Positions 50,498-59,309 of a stretch of DNA of 64,000 nt are shown in pieces (position 1 is the first letter of the stretch; each line of letters begins with the position of its first letter). The stretch lies in assembly GCA_031551265.1 (NCBI GenBank), contig JAVBNU010000005.1, positions 62,001 through 126,000 of the forward strand. Direction: 5' to 3'. The notes under the pieces were generated by a model. That model was not told the DNA's origin, searched no databases, and saw only the letters and a list, made by a program, of their open reading frames with translations. The position numbers and the translations under genes are program-made. Origin of the DNA: JAVBNU01 sp031551265. Lineage in GTDB: Bacteria > Cyanobacteriota > Vampirovibrionia > Gastranaerophilales > Gastranaerophilaceae.

Positions 50498-51850
50498 TTG
50501 AAAATCGTCAATAAAAACATAAAAATGCCAAAAGAAGCAATATGGTTGTTGCCCGGGCTACAGATTAAACGTTGGTTCTTGATGATTATGACAGGCACAG
50601 TGCTTGCGACCTTAGGATTGTGTATTTTGTTTGATCAGCAACCGATTTTTTTCTTTGTTCGATTGATTAAAGATATCGCTAAAACTTTTCCACCTGAAAT
50701 TTTAGGCACAGGACTAATAATTCTGGGGGCTTTTGCATTCTTACAAGGATGGCAAAAGTCCAGCTATTCGATACTTGACGTTAAAGGCGACCGTGAAAAA
50801 CACTCCATTTTTGAAGTATTATATCGCAGACGTATGTTAAACCGCGGACCTAAAATAGTTGCTATTGGCGGCGGTACAGGATTATCAACATTATTAAAAG
50901 GTATTAAAAAAATTACAAATAATATTACAGCCGTTGTTACTGTTGGTGATGATGGCGGTAGTTCAGGACGTTTGAGAGAAGAATTAGGCGTTTTACCTCC
51001 GGGTGATATCAGAAACTGTATCGCTGCACTTGCTGATGATGAGGATTTGATGACCGAGCTTATGCAATACCGTTTTAAAAACGGCGAGGGTCTTGAAGGT
51101 CATAGCTTCGGAAACTTGTTCCTCACAGCGCTTTGTCGTATTACAGGCGATATGGTTAATGCAGTTAAAGCAACGTCCAGCGTTTTATCAATTCGCGGGC
51201 GCGTGTTGCCCTCAACGCTTGATGATATGCGTCTTGTGGCTGAAATGGAAGACGGCACTATAGTTAAAGGTGAGTCACTTATTCCTGAAGCTAAAAAGAA
51301 AATTGTGAAACTGTCTACTGAGCCTAAAAATTGTAAGCCTCTTCCCGATGTTATAGAGGCAATTCAAGATTGTGATTTGATTATTTTAGGACCCGGAAGT
51401 CTTTATACAAGTGTTATTCCAAACTTGTTGATTAAAGAAATTGCGAAAGCTATTTCTGATTCTCATGCTAAAAAGATTTATATTTGTAATATTATGACTC
51501 AACCCGGTGAGACTGATGGGTATAGTGTTTCTGACCACGTAAAAGCCATTTTAGACCATGCAAAATATCCGAATATCATAGACACTGTTGTAGTTAATGA
51601 TATTCTGCCTGAGGCATTAATCCAAGAATACAAAGCAGCTAAGGCTATTCCTGTTGAAGTTGATATTGAAACTGTACAAAAAATGGGTATTAATGTTGAA
51701 AGCAGACGTTTAATAGAAAATGAAGCAAAACTCGTCAGGCACAGTTCATATAAGCTTTCACGTGCTATTTATGCGTGGTACCGTAAAGTAACTAATAAAT
51801 CAGGGCATCACGCTAAAGGTGAGCATCATGCAGAAAAAAGTCTCGTCTAA
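50498..51850 (+). CDS. yvcK: YvcK/CofD-family gluconeogenesis factor with N-terminal membrane segments
   Basis: The 450-residue protein has two hydrophobic segments (about 25-48 and 68-87) and then the YvcK core: VAIGGGTGLSTLLKGIKK, VTVGDDGGSSGRLREELGVLPPGDIRNC, GHSFGNLFL, ILGPGSLYTSVIPNLL and NIMTQPGETDGYS. YvcK binds UDP-sugars and is needed for growth on gluconeogenic carbon and for cell shape. The start is TTG, with AAGGAAGG before it. Its 3' end overlaps panB. The N-terminal membrane part resembles the long forms known in actinobacteria and cyanobacteria. Confidence 0.9.
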   Translation: MKIVNKNIKMPKEAIWLLPGLQIKRWFLMIMTGTVLATLGLCILFDQQPIFFFVRLIKDIAKTFPPEILGTGLIILGAFAFLQGWQKSSYSILDVKGDREKHSIFEVLYRRRMLNRGPKIVAIGGGTGLSTLLKGIKKITNNITAVVTVGDDGGSSGRLREELGVLPPGDIRNCIAALADDEDLMTELMQYRFKNGEGLEGHSFGNLFLTALCRITGDMVNAVKATSSVLSIRGRVLPSTLDDMRLVAEMEDGTIVKGESLIPEAKKKIVKLSTEPKNCKPLPDVIEAIQDCDLIILGPGSLYTSVIPNLLIKEIAKAISDSHAKKIYICNIMTQPGETDGYSVSDHVKAILDHAKYPNIIDTVVVNDILPEALIQEYKAAKAIPVEVDIETVQKMGINVESRRLIENEAKLVRHSSYKLSRAIYAWYRKVTNKSGHHAKGEHHAEKSLV

Positions 51851-52661
51851 AACTTTTGCGCAATATAGAGCCGAGCAGCGCAAACTTACACTTTTGACGG
51901 CTTATGATTATTCAACAGCAAAATATCTTGATGAGGCCGGAGTTGATGCTATTTTGGTAGGTGATTCGCTTGCAATGGTAGCTTTAGGATATGAAACTAC
52001 GCACAGCGTAACTATGGACGAAATGAAAATCTTTACTGCCGCCGTAGCGCGTGGTGTTAAACGTGCAATGGTAATTGCAGATATGCCGTTTATGAGCACT
52101 ACAATATCGATTAGCGAAGGTGTTAGAAACGCTGGTGAATTTATCCGTGCCGGTGCAACTGCCGTTAAAATTGAAGGCGGTGATGACTATACAGTAGAGC
52201 TTGTAGAACGTTTAACTACAGCGGCGATACCGGTTGTATCGCATTTAGGTTTTACGCCTCAATATTTACACGTTTTAGGCGGCTATAACGTGCAAGGCAA
52301 GTCGCACGAACATACACAGAAAATTTTAGAACAGGCGAAAAAGCTGGAAAAAGCAGGTGCATTTGCAATCGTGCTCGAAATGGTACCGGAAGAAAGCGCT
52401 GACTACATTACACGCAATCTTTCAATCCCAACTATCGGCATAGGCGCAGGCCGATATTGTGATGGGCAGGTGCTTGTTATTGATGACCTTTTAGGCAAGT
52501 ATTCAGACTTTACCCCCAAATTTGCTAAGAAATACGCTGATATGAGCAGCTTAATTTTAAATGCCGCAAAAAATTATGTTGAAGATGTCACCAAAGGTAA
52601 ATTTCCGGCTAAAGAACATATTTTTAATTTGAGCAGCGAAGAAAAATGTAAACTTGTTTAA
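51828..52661 (+). CDS. panB: Ketopantoate hydroxymethyltransferase PanB
   Basis: PanB adds a hydroxymethyl group to 2-oxoisovalerate in pantothenate synthesis. The 277-residue protein has LTAYDYSTAK, VDAILVGDSLAMV, VIADMPFMS, AVKIEGG, HLGFTPQ, EMVPEESA and GIGAGRYCDGQVLV, all complete. I chose the ATG at 51828, with AAGGTGA six bases upstream; a GTG at 51819 is also possible. The start overlaps yvcK by 23 bases, so translation is coupled. Confidence 0.95.
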   Translation: MQKKVSSKTFAQYRAEQRKLTLLTAYDYSTAKYLDEAGVDAILVGDSLAMVALGYETTHSVTMDEMKIFTAAVARGVKRAMVIADMPFMSTTISISEGVRNAGEFIRAGATAVKIEGGDDYTVELVERLTTAAIPVVSHLGFTPQYLHVLGGYNVQGKSHEHTQKILEQAKKLEKAGAFAIVLEMVPEESADYITRNLSIPTIGIGAGRYCDGQVLVIDDLLGKYSDFTPKFAKKYADMSSLILNAAKNYVEDVTKGKFPAKEHIFNLSSEEKCKLV

Positions 52662-52670
52662 ACCTCGCCC

Positions 52671-52780
52671 TAGCGCAGAGTTTTTATCCTGCCCCCTTTG
52701 CGGGGACTCTGCCGAAAAAAATGATTAAGTATCATTTTTTGAGAGGAAAGGTCCGTAGGACCGGAAGGGGGGTATTTTTG
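52671..52780. repeat. Multi-hairpin element between panB and panC
   Basis: Three dyads are in order: CAGAGT...ACTCTG enclosing CCCC/GGGG, then the perfect AAAAAATGAT-TAAGT-ATCATTTTTT, then GGTCC-GTA-GGACC. The high-GC blocks are unlike the flanking DNA. It may be a mobile palindromic element or a processing site in the transcript. Confidence 0.6.
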
Positions 52781-52816
52781 AAAAGTTTCATGAAGGATAG
52801 AGGTAAAATTTAAATT

Positions 52817-53692
52817 ATGACCACAGTGTTAAAAAAAATTGAGGAAGTTCGCAAATTCGTAAAAAATGTCCGTGCTCAAAACAAGACTGTCGGGCTTGTA
52901 CCTACAATGGGCGCTCTACACGCCGGTCACGCTTCGTTGATAGAAAAGTCAAAACAGACAGCTGATTATACAATTGTGAGTATTTATGTGAACCCCACAC
53001 AATTCGGTGTGAATGAGGATTTTTCAAAATATCCTCGTACGCTTGATGAAGATGTAAAAATTTGCACTGACAAAGGCGTTGATGTTGTTTTTGCGCCGAA
53101 TACAGCTGAGATGTATGGAATTGGCGAAACTGACAGAGATTTGCTGTCCGACAAGTATTTAACATATGTCACTGCCCCGTATCTTATGTCTGACACGTTG
53201 TGCGGTAAATCACGGATGGGGCATTTTGACGGCGTTGCAACTGTTGTGACGAAATTATTCAACATAACAACTCCTGATTATGCATTTTTCGGTCAAAAAG
53301 ACGCGCAACAATTGATAATAATAAAAAAACTCGTGAAAGATTTGAATATTCCTGTCGAAATTGTTTCCTGTTCGATTGTGCGAGACGAAAATGGTCTTGC
53401 GCTAAGTTCGCGAAATACATATCTCTCAGAAACAGGAAAACAAAAAGCGCTGATTTTGAGTAAAATTTTGAATAATACAAAATCTCTTTATGAAACACAA
53501 AATATCAATGATTTTGAGCAGATTTTTGAAACGGCATTATCAATGTTGCCTGTTGATGTTGAACTGGAATACTTTGAGTGTGTTGATGCGACAACACTAC
53601 AAAAAAATGAAATAATTAAGCCCGACTCTCTCATCGCAATCGCCGCCAGCGTCGAGAATGTACGATTGATTGATAATATGATTATAAACTAG
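52817..53692 (+). CDS. panC: Pantothenate synthetase PanC
   Basis: PanC joins pantoate and beta-alanine using ATP. The 291-residue protein has PTMGALHAGHASLI with the H-x-G-H motif, VNPTQFGVNEDFSKYPR, GKSRMGHFDGVATVVTKLFN, FFGQKDAQQ and LALSSRNTYLS. It follows panB after a 155-base gap that holds a multi-hairpin element. Its end overlaps mutL by 4 bases on the other strand. panD is not seen. Confidence 0.95.
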   Translation: MTTVLKKIEEVRKFVKNVRAQNKTVGLVPTMGALHAGHASLIEKSKQTADYTIVSIYVNPTQFGVNEDFSKYPRTLDEDVKICTDKGVDVVFAPNTAEMYGIGETDRDLLSDKYLTYVTAPYLMSDTLCGKSRMGHFDGVATVVTKLFNITTPDYAFFGQKDAQQLIIIKKLVKDLNIPVEIVSCSIVRDENGLALSSRNTYLSETGKQKALILSKILNNTKSLYETQNINDFEQIFETALSMLPVDVELEYFECVDATTLQKNEIIKPDSLIAIAASVENVRLIDNMIIN

Positions 53693-55443
53693 CGCATAAA
53701 GTATGATGCGATTTCGTTTTTGGGTATGAATTTTGAAATCGGACGGCCGTGAGGACAAGTTGCAGGCTGGCGTGTTGTGCGCAGTTTTTTTACTATATCT
53801 TCCATTTGCCACGCTGTTAAAGCTGTATTTGCTTTAATGGAGGCTTTGCAGGACATTGAGATTAGTATTTTTTCTTCAATGCTGCCTTCTTCGTTGTAAA
53901 TTTCGTCCAGTAATCCTGTTACAATGTCGGCTGGTTGCGCATGCGCTATTAATTGCGGCAGTTTCCTAAAAGTGATTTCAGTCGCTGATAAAAATTCTAT
54001 CCCGTACCCGTATTTCTCGAGTTCGCTAGAATTTGTTTTTAAAGTCTGGACGTCAGTCGGCTCTAAATCAATCACGTCAGAAAAAAGCAAGACTTGAGAT
54101 GCAATTTCCTGTTCGTCTTTTAATTTTTCATAGTAATATCGCTCTTGGGCTATATGCTGGTCTATAATTTCTAAATTATCGGTATTTTCAACCAGAATGT
54201 ACGTGTTGTCGTATTGTCCGACAATTTTAATTCTTTCCTCAATCTTAGGCTCTTCAATCGCAAGTGCCTGCTGCTCAACTGGTTTGTACATTTCCATTAT
54301 TTGTTCTGTTTCAACAGGCTGGCTAACGTATGTGCATTCTTCCTGCCTTTCAAGTGTTGGTGTGAAAGGTTTTGATGAAAAGCGATTGAATGAGTTTGTC
54401 TGCGAATAAGTGTTCAACAAAGGTGTTTCATTTTCAGCTGCTAAAACAGGTGTTACCCCTGAAAGCGCTTCGTTCAACGCCGTGTATACGAAATTGAAAA
54501 TCTGGTTTGGATTTTTGTATCTTACTTCGCGTTTTGTGGGGTGAACATTCACATCAACATCAGCCGGTGGCAATGTTATATTCAGCACTGCAAAAGGATA
54601 CTTGCCTTTGGGGATAAGGTTTTGATAAACGTTTGAGATGGTTTTCAAAATAATCGGGCATTTAACAACGCGCTTGTTTACGAACACGTGGATTGATTTG
54701 TTACTTGAGCGTGTATAGGTCGGATTAGAGACGTAGCCTTCGATTGAAAGACTTGAAAGTGTGTCCTCTTTTGAAACTTTTTTCAATTCGTTCACAATAT
54801 CGTTTGAATATAATTCGCCGATGGTGCTTAATAATGAGCTTGTGCCGAGCGTTTGCAGGCTTGTGTAGCCTTTGTTTTTGAGGATTAGTGCAACATTTGG
54901 GTTTGATAATGCAATGGCCTGAGTAATTTCCGTTATATAAGCCATTTCTGTCTTTTCATTTTTTAGAAATTTTAAACGTGCAGCAACATTGTAAAATAAA
55001 TCCTCGATTTCCATGGTTGTGCCGTTCGCACAGCCCGTTGGGGTTTTTATCATGTTTGAGTTTTCACAAACGGCTTTTGTGCCGGCTTCGTTATCTTTTT
55101 GCTTGGTTATACAGGTTACTTTTGCGATGGAGATTAAGCTCGCCAGCGCTTCACCTCTGAAACCCATTGTGTTTATGTCAAAGAGGTCTTCTTGTTTGGA
55201 TATTTTACTCGTAGCGTGTTTTGAGAAGGCCAGCTCAATATCGCCTGGGTCAATACCTGAGCCGTTATCGGCGATACGGATATTGCGACAGTCGTTTGAG
55301 ACATTAATTTCAACACGGGTTGAGCCTGCGTCAATTGAATTTTCTACGAGCTCTTTTACGACTGACGCAGGGCGTTCTACAACTTCTCCTGCCGCAATCT
55401 GATTGATTAAATTCTTATCTAAAAGTTTAATTTTTGCCATCAT
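53689..55443 (-). CDS. mutL: DNA mismatch repair protein MutL
   Basis: The 584-residue protein has the GHL ATPase motifs ELVENSIDAG, DNGSGI, GFRGEAL and GTTMEIEDLFYN. Its C-terminal part contains IIDQHIAQERYYYE, which fits the endonuclease motif D-Q-H-A-x2-E-x4-E except for Ile in place of Ala, and later SCKASIKANTALTAWQME and CPHGRP. It is therefore likely a nicking-type MutL, as in bacteria without MutH. mutS is not in the window. A possible ATG two codons in can also be used. Confidence 0.95.
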   Translation of the reverse strand: MMAKIKLLDKNLINQIAAGEVVERPASVVKELVENSIDAGSTRVEINVSNDCRNIRIADNGSGIDPGDIELAFSKHATSKISKQEDLFDINTMGFRGEALASLISIAKVTCITKQKDNEAGTKAVCENSNMIKTPTGCANGTTMEIEDLFYNVAARLKFLKNEKTEMAYITEITQAIALSNPNVALILKNKGYTSLQTLGTSSLLSTIGELYSNDIVNELKKVSKEDTLSSLSIEGYVSNPTYTRSSNKSIHVFVNKRVVKCPIILKTISNVYQNLIPKGKYPFAVLNITLPPADVDVNVHPTKREVRYKNPNQIFNFVYTALNEALSGVTPVLAAENETPLLNTYSQTNSFNRFSSKPFTPTLERQEECTYVSQPVETEQIMEMYKPVEQQALAIEEPKIEERIKIVGQYDNTYILVENTDNLEIIDQHIAQERYYYEKLKDEQEIASQVLLFSDVIDLEPTDVQTLKTNSSELEKYGYGIEFLSATEITFRKLPQLIAHAQPADIVTGLLDEIYNEEGSIEEKILISMSCKASIKANTALTAWQMEDIVKKLRTTRQPATCPHGRPISKFIPKNEIASYFMR

Positions 55444-55465
55444 CTTCCATATTAGACTTTTTCAA

Positions 55466-56239
55466 TTAATTTTTTCCAACAATACCTGTTAGTGGTGACG
55501 ATGCACTGGCATATGCTTTAGCTGGTATTCTGCCTGCTTCAAAAGCGAGCCTGCCGGCTTCAACACCTAATTTGAATGCCTCTGCCATTTTGACAGGGTC
55601 TTGAGCCTGAGCGATGGCGGTATTAAGCAAGCAACAGTCAGCACCTAACTCCATAACCAGCGCAGCATCTGAAGGAACGCCGATACCCGCGTCTACCACG
55701 ACCGGTACGTTTGATTGTTCGATTATGATGTTGATATTTGCGAGGGTTTTTACGCCTTGTCCGCTGCCGATAGGTGAAGCTAACGGCATTACGGTTGCGC
55801 AGCCGATCTCTTCAAGTCGTTTAGCCAGCAGTGGGTCTGCATTTATATATGGAAGAACGACAAAGCCTTCGTCTATCAATATTTTTGCGGCTTCCAGTGT
55901 TGCAATCGGGTCGGGCAATAAATATTTTGTGTCAGGAATAACTTCCAGCTTAATCCAGTTGTTGATTCCCATTGCGCGTGAGAGGCGAGCAATTCTCAGA
56001 GCTTCCTCTACCGTTGCACAGCCCGCTGTGTTGGGCAAAAGCCAATATTTATCGGTGTCAATGAATTTCATTATACCTTTATGCCCGGGGGCGTTCGTAT
56101 CAACACGTCTGATTGCTACTGTTACAATTTCTGCACCGCTTGCTGCGTGTGCTTTTTGCATTGTTTCGTAGTCAGAAAATTTACCCGTCCCGACCATTAA
56201 TCTTGAGTTAAAAGTTTTACCACCAATGGTTATTGTCAT
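55466..56239 (-). CDS. thiG: Thiazole synthase ThiG
   Basis: ThiG builds the thiazole ring of thiamine from deoxyxylulose phosphate, ThiS-thiocarboxylate and dehydroglycine. The 257-residue TIM barrel has SRLMVGTGKF, VTVAIRRV, LLPNTAGC, NNWIKLEVI (Schiff-base Lys), MPLASPIGSGQG and VVDAGIGVPSDA. Complete. No thiS, thiH or thiF neighbour and no recognisable TPP riboswitch upstream. Starts after GAGG. Confidence 0.95.
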   Translation of the reverse strand: MTITIGGKTFNSRLMVGTGKFSDYETMQKAHAASGAEIVTVAIRRVDTNAPGHKGIMKFIDTDKYWLLPNTAGCATVEEALRIARLSRAMGINNWIKLEVIPDTKYLLPDPIATLEAAKILIDEGFVVLPYINADPLLAKRLEEIGCATVMPLASPIGSGQGVKTLANINIIIEQSNVPVVVDAGIGVPSDAALVMELGADCCLLNTAIAQAQDPVKMAEAFKLGVEAGRLAFEAGRIPAKAYASASSPLTGIVGKN

Positions 56240-56360
56240 TTTTTACCTCGCCCGATTTTCTTAGTACAAATTAATTATACAACAAATGATTTTTAATAGC
56301 ATTGGGCTGTTTACGTCCTGTAAACTATGCTAAACTAATTTAGAAAACAGGGATATAGTT

Positions 56361-56723
56361 ATGAGAAGAAGTCTAATTGTAATTTTTGTGTTTTTATTGG
56401 CATCGGGCAGCCCATGCTTTGCCGAGCAGTATAGTCAGGCCGCTATGAATCAGGCTTTTGCGATTATTCAAGCTAATCCCGGTTTGATTGACCAAACCTT
56501 GAACGAGTTGAAAGACAATCCTGATTTGCTGAACAAAACATTGCAGGAAATTCAGGCACATCCTGAGCTCATGAACCAACTTAAAACTATAGAGCGCAAT
56601 AAAGAGCTGCAGCAAAAAACCCTTGAGAGCATGAATCGGAACCGAGACGCTACAGCCGTCGTAACTGAAAGTATAATCAGTAATCCCGCACTCGTTAAAA
56701 AAATTCAAACGACTGGCCGATAA
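56361..56723 (+). CDS. Small exported helical repeat protein
   Basis: The 120-residue protein has a signal peptide (about 1-22, ending SPCFAEQ). The mature part is a string of short, similar helices: I-Q-A-N-P-G-L-I-D-Q-T-L-N-E-L, K-D-N-P-D-L-L-N-K-T-L-Q-E-I, Q-A-H-P-E-L-M-N-Q-L, I-S-N-P-A-L-V-K-K-I. Repeats of N/H-P-x-L-hydrophobic every 13-15 residues suggest an extended periplasmic helix bundle. It is divergent from thiG. No family recognised. Confidence 0.65.
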   Translation: MRRSLIVIFVFLLASGSPCFAEQYSQAAMNQAFAIIQANPGLIDQTLNELKDNPDLLNKTLQEIQAHPELMNQLKTIERNKELQQKTLESMNRNRDATAVVTESIISNPALVKKIQTTGR

Positions 56724-56730
56724 AATAGTT

Positions 56731-56751
56731 GGTGCGTAGGACGCAACCTAC
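56731..56751. repeat. Short GGTGCGT-type palindrome
   Basis: GGTGCGTAGGACGCAACCTAC lies between two convergent genes, seven bases from a stop codon; same family as 1321. Confidence 0.55.
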
Positions 56752-56753
56752 AA

Positions 56754-58973
56754 TTAATACATATCGCCGGCGCTAAACGTGAATGTACCGCTCTTCGATG
56801 CATTGCGACCAGGGTTTGTGAGTGGGAAACCATAGTCGATGCTGAGTGGCCCGACACCCGGAATAAATACTTTCAAGCCAACACCTGTGGTAATTGCATG
56901 AAGTGGTCTGTCGTATATTTTGTCAGTTATGCTTTCATCAAAGATTTTACCTGCATCAGCAAATACTGTGAATCTGACATTCTCTAGGAATTTAAGTTTT
57001 TCTCTGCCGTCAATAAATGGAAGCGGTAATAGTAACTCAGCCGAACCTGATACAAAACCCTGACCTGTACCAACAGCACTCATTTTGAAACCTCTGATGC
57101 TATATGGTCCACCTAAGCGATAAGCAAGAACTTCAGGCATTTCGCCGTAGAGTCTGCTTCCGGCTTTCGCGGCCAGTGAAATTGCTGCTTTTTTCGTGTG
57201 CGGGATAGGTATGTACTGTTTTAAGCTACCCATCAGCTTACCGTGAGTGGAGCCAAAGTCACTAAGTCCAACAGCTTGATCAAATCTAACAGAAGCAACT
57301 GTACCAGTACGTGGAGCGATGATATTGTCACGGGTGTCAAACACTAAGCTTGGTGACAGATTGATAAAGAAGCCGCCTTCAAGCTGTTTTGCACGTTCCG
57401 AAATAGGAATACCGTTTGCAGCATATAAATCAGCGATTTGTTTAGCATCGCCTTCTTTAACTTTTATTTGTTCACCACCTAAGCCGAATGAGCCGGTTAA
57501 GTTTTTATATGTTTTGAATTGTCTGGATATAATTGTATCGAATCCGTAGCGTCTCTCGATTGCGAGCGGGATTTGGTATGATGCGAAATCTCTAAAAAAT
57601 GCTTTTGCCAGAAAAGAGTTGTCCGTACCCATTAAAACAGGTTCAAAGAAACTAAGTTCAGCTTGCCAGGTTGCGCGGTTGAGCATTGAATCATCTGACA
57701 TAATCGTACCGGTACCTGCCATGAAATTGGCTTGTAATCTTTGACCACGACCAAGGAAGTTGTTGTCACCGAAGCTTGCTGTACCGAAGAGACCTGTTGC
57801 TGTGTCAACACCCCCACCAACGGAGATTGTACCGGTTCTTTGCTCTTCAAGTTGAATCGTTATGTTATATTTGTCGGGTTCATCTTGATCTTGTTCAATT
57901 GTACGGGTAACGTCTTTGAATGCCTGTGTTGCGTAAAGTCGCATCAAGTCTTGCTTCAAGAGAGTTTCGTTATACGCGCCGCCCTCTTCAAGCAAAATAT
58001 TTCTTTTGACAACGAAATCTTTAGTTTTTTTGTTGCCTTCAACGTTGATACTTTTTATGATACCTTCGTCAACTTCAATATTTACAACACCATCGGGATC
58101 GTCTAAAACAGATTTAACGCGAGCCAATATGTAGCCTTTTGAACCATATAATTCATGAACTTTTTCTAACGTTTCGTTCATTACAACCAAATTTTGAGGT
58201 TGGTTTAAAAGCGGCATCAATACTGCATTAATTTCTTCACTGGGCACAGAATTATTACCGTCAATAGTAAAGCCCGTGATAGGAATATTTTCTTCTACCG
58301 AAATTCTGATTGTAATGCTTGTATCATCGTGAATAATAGGAATAGCGCGTATTTTTTCCGTGAAATAACCCATATCATAAATCGCTTTAAGGTTTTGCTG
58401 CACAATATCACGACTGTACATATCACCGGGGCGCATGCCCATTTTATTTATCAATGTTTCGGTGCTTATAAGCTTGTTGCCTGTAATTTCAATATTTTTT
58501 ATATAGACCATTTTTTGGTCAGGTGATGTACTCTTGCTTGGAGTAGGTTCATTATAGTATTGTGTTGTTGGCTCTTGTGGTTGTGTGGAATCTTCTTCCT
58601 GAATCGGTTCTGCCTGATCTTTTTTCTTTTTTTTGCTGAACCAGCCGGCTTTTACTTCTTTTTCTTGTGCAGGCTGCTCGACAACCTCTTTTGTCTCTTT
58701 AGGTTTATTCTTGCGCTGCCAGAACCAGCCTGTGTTCTCAAGCTCTGCATTTTCTCTGGCTTCAATTCGTTTTAAATCCTCTTCATCAGCCAAAGGATTG
58801 ACTTTCGGATGCCCGGTTATAATCTGATAAGCTTCTTCTTCCGTTGTAAGCTGTTTTATCGGTTCATCCTTATTGCTTTTGCTACCTAGTGCTATAGCCT
58901 GCAAAGGTTGTGTAAATAACAAAAAGAGTAAAATAATTTGTGTATATATAAATATTTTCTTAACTTTATTCAA
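56754..58973 (-). CDS. bamA: Outer-membrane assembly protein BamA/Omp85
   Basis: BamA inserts beta-barrel proteins into the outer membrane. A GTG at 59024 extends the ORF, but AGGAAG before the TTG at 58973 gives a start directly at a signal peptide (NKVKKIFIYTQIILLFLLF...LQA), so I prefer it (739 residues). A charged region follows with two similar W-F-W-Q/W-F-S-K-K-K stretches, then POTRA domains (from about residue 155: VYIKNIEITGNKLIST, then GFTIDGNNSVPSEE and SINVEGNKKTKD) and a barrel ending in a membrane strand. Motifs VRGF-like (YSIRGFKMS) support Omp85. Monocistronic. Confidence 0.9.
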   Translation of the reverse strand: MNKVKKIFIYTQIILLFLLFTQPLQAIALGSKSNKDEPIKQLTTEEEAYQIITGHPKVNPLADEEDLKRIEARENAELENTGWFWQRKNKPKETKEVVEQPAQEKEVKAGWFSKKKKKDQAEPIQEEDSTQPQEPTTQYYNEPTPSKSTSPDQKMVYIKNIEITGNKLISTETLINKMGMRPGDMYSRDIVQQNLKAIYDMGYFTEKIRAIPIIHDDTSITIRISVEENIPITGFTIDGNNSVPSEEINAVLMPLLNQPQNLVVMNETLEKVHELYGSKGYILARVKSVLDDPDGVVNIEVDEGIIKSINVEGNKKTKDFVVKRNILLEEGGAYNETLLKQDLMRLYATQAFKDVTRTIEQDQDEPDKYNITIQLEEQRTGTISVGGGVDTATGLFGTASFGDNNFLGRGQRLQANFMAGTGTIMSDDSMLNRATWQAELSFFEPVLMGTDNSFLAKAFFRDFASYQIPLAIERRYGFDTIISRQFKTYKNLTGSFGLGGEQIKVKEGDAKQIADLYAANGIPISERAKQLEGGFFINLSPSLVFDTRDNIIAPRTGTVASVRFDQAVGLSDFGSTHGKLMGSLKQYIPIPHTKKAAISLAAKAGSRLYGEMPEVLAYRLGGPYSIRGFKMSAVGTGQGFVSGSAELLLPLPFIDGREKLKFLENVRFTVFADAGKIFDESITDKIYDRPLHAITTGVGLKVFIPGVGPLSIDYGFPLTNPGRNASKSGTFTFSAGDMY

Positions 58974-59024
58974 TCTTAGTTTCTTCCTAAGCTCAATTAC
59001 TATTCTTCCTAAGAGACAACTCAC

Positions 59025-59246
59025 TGTTTATATGTGGTCTATAACCAGCTTATCATAACTATACTAAAGTTAGTAGTAAATTTCTATATTTTTCTTAATA
59101 AATCGTATAAATTACTTATTTCGTTTGATATATGGGTTTTTCTTGAATCGTATTTATTATGAAGATTTGTTAAAATGAATTGTTTTCTGAAAACGCCCTG
59201 ATAACAGGAAAAAATAAAATGTCTTTATTTTTATAAAAACAAAATG
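59025..59246. other. Intergenic, AT-rich
   Basis: Nothing gene-like is visible between the divergent bamA and GH13 genes. It should contain the bamA promoter. Confidence 0.4.
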
Positions 59247-59278
59247 TGTGAAATTTTTTTATGTTCTATTTTAAATAG
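59247..59278 (+). promoter_or_regulatory. Shared tag-regulon promoter element (copy K, degenerate)
   Basis: TGTGAAATTTTTTTATGTTC and then TATTTTAAATAG. It matches copies A-C from the AAATTTTTTTATGTT core to the -10-like TAAATA but has lost TAGC. It is about 34 bases upstream of the start codon. Confidence 0.45.
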
Positions 59279-59309
59279 ATATAGCAATAACAGGATTTTA
59301 TAAATCAAT

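Noticed and set aside
55614..56171. A 185-codon open frame antisense to thiG
   Set aside because: thiG is complete with all motifs; this is a shadow frame.
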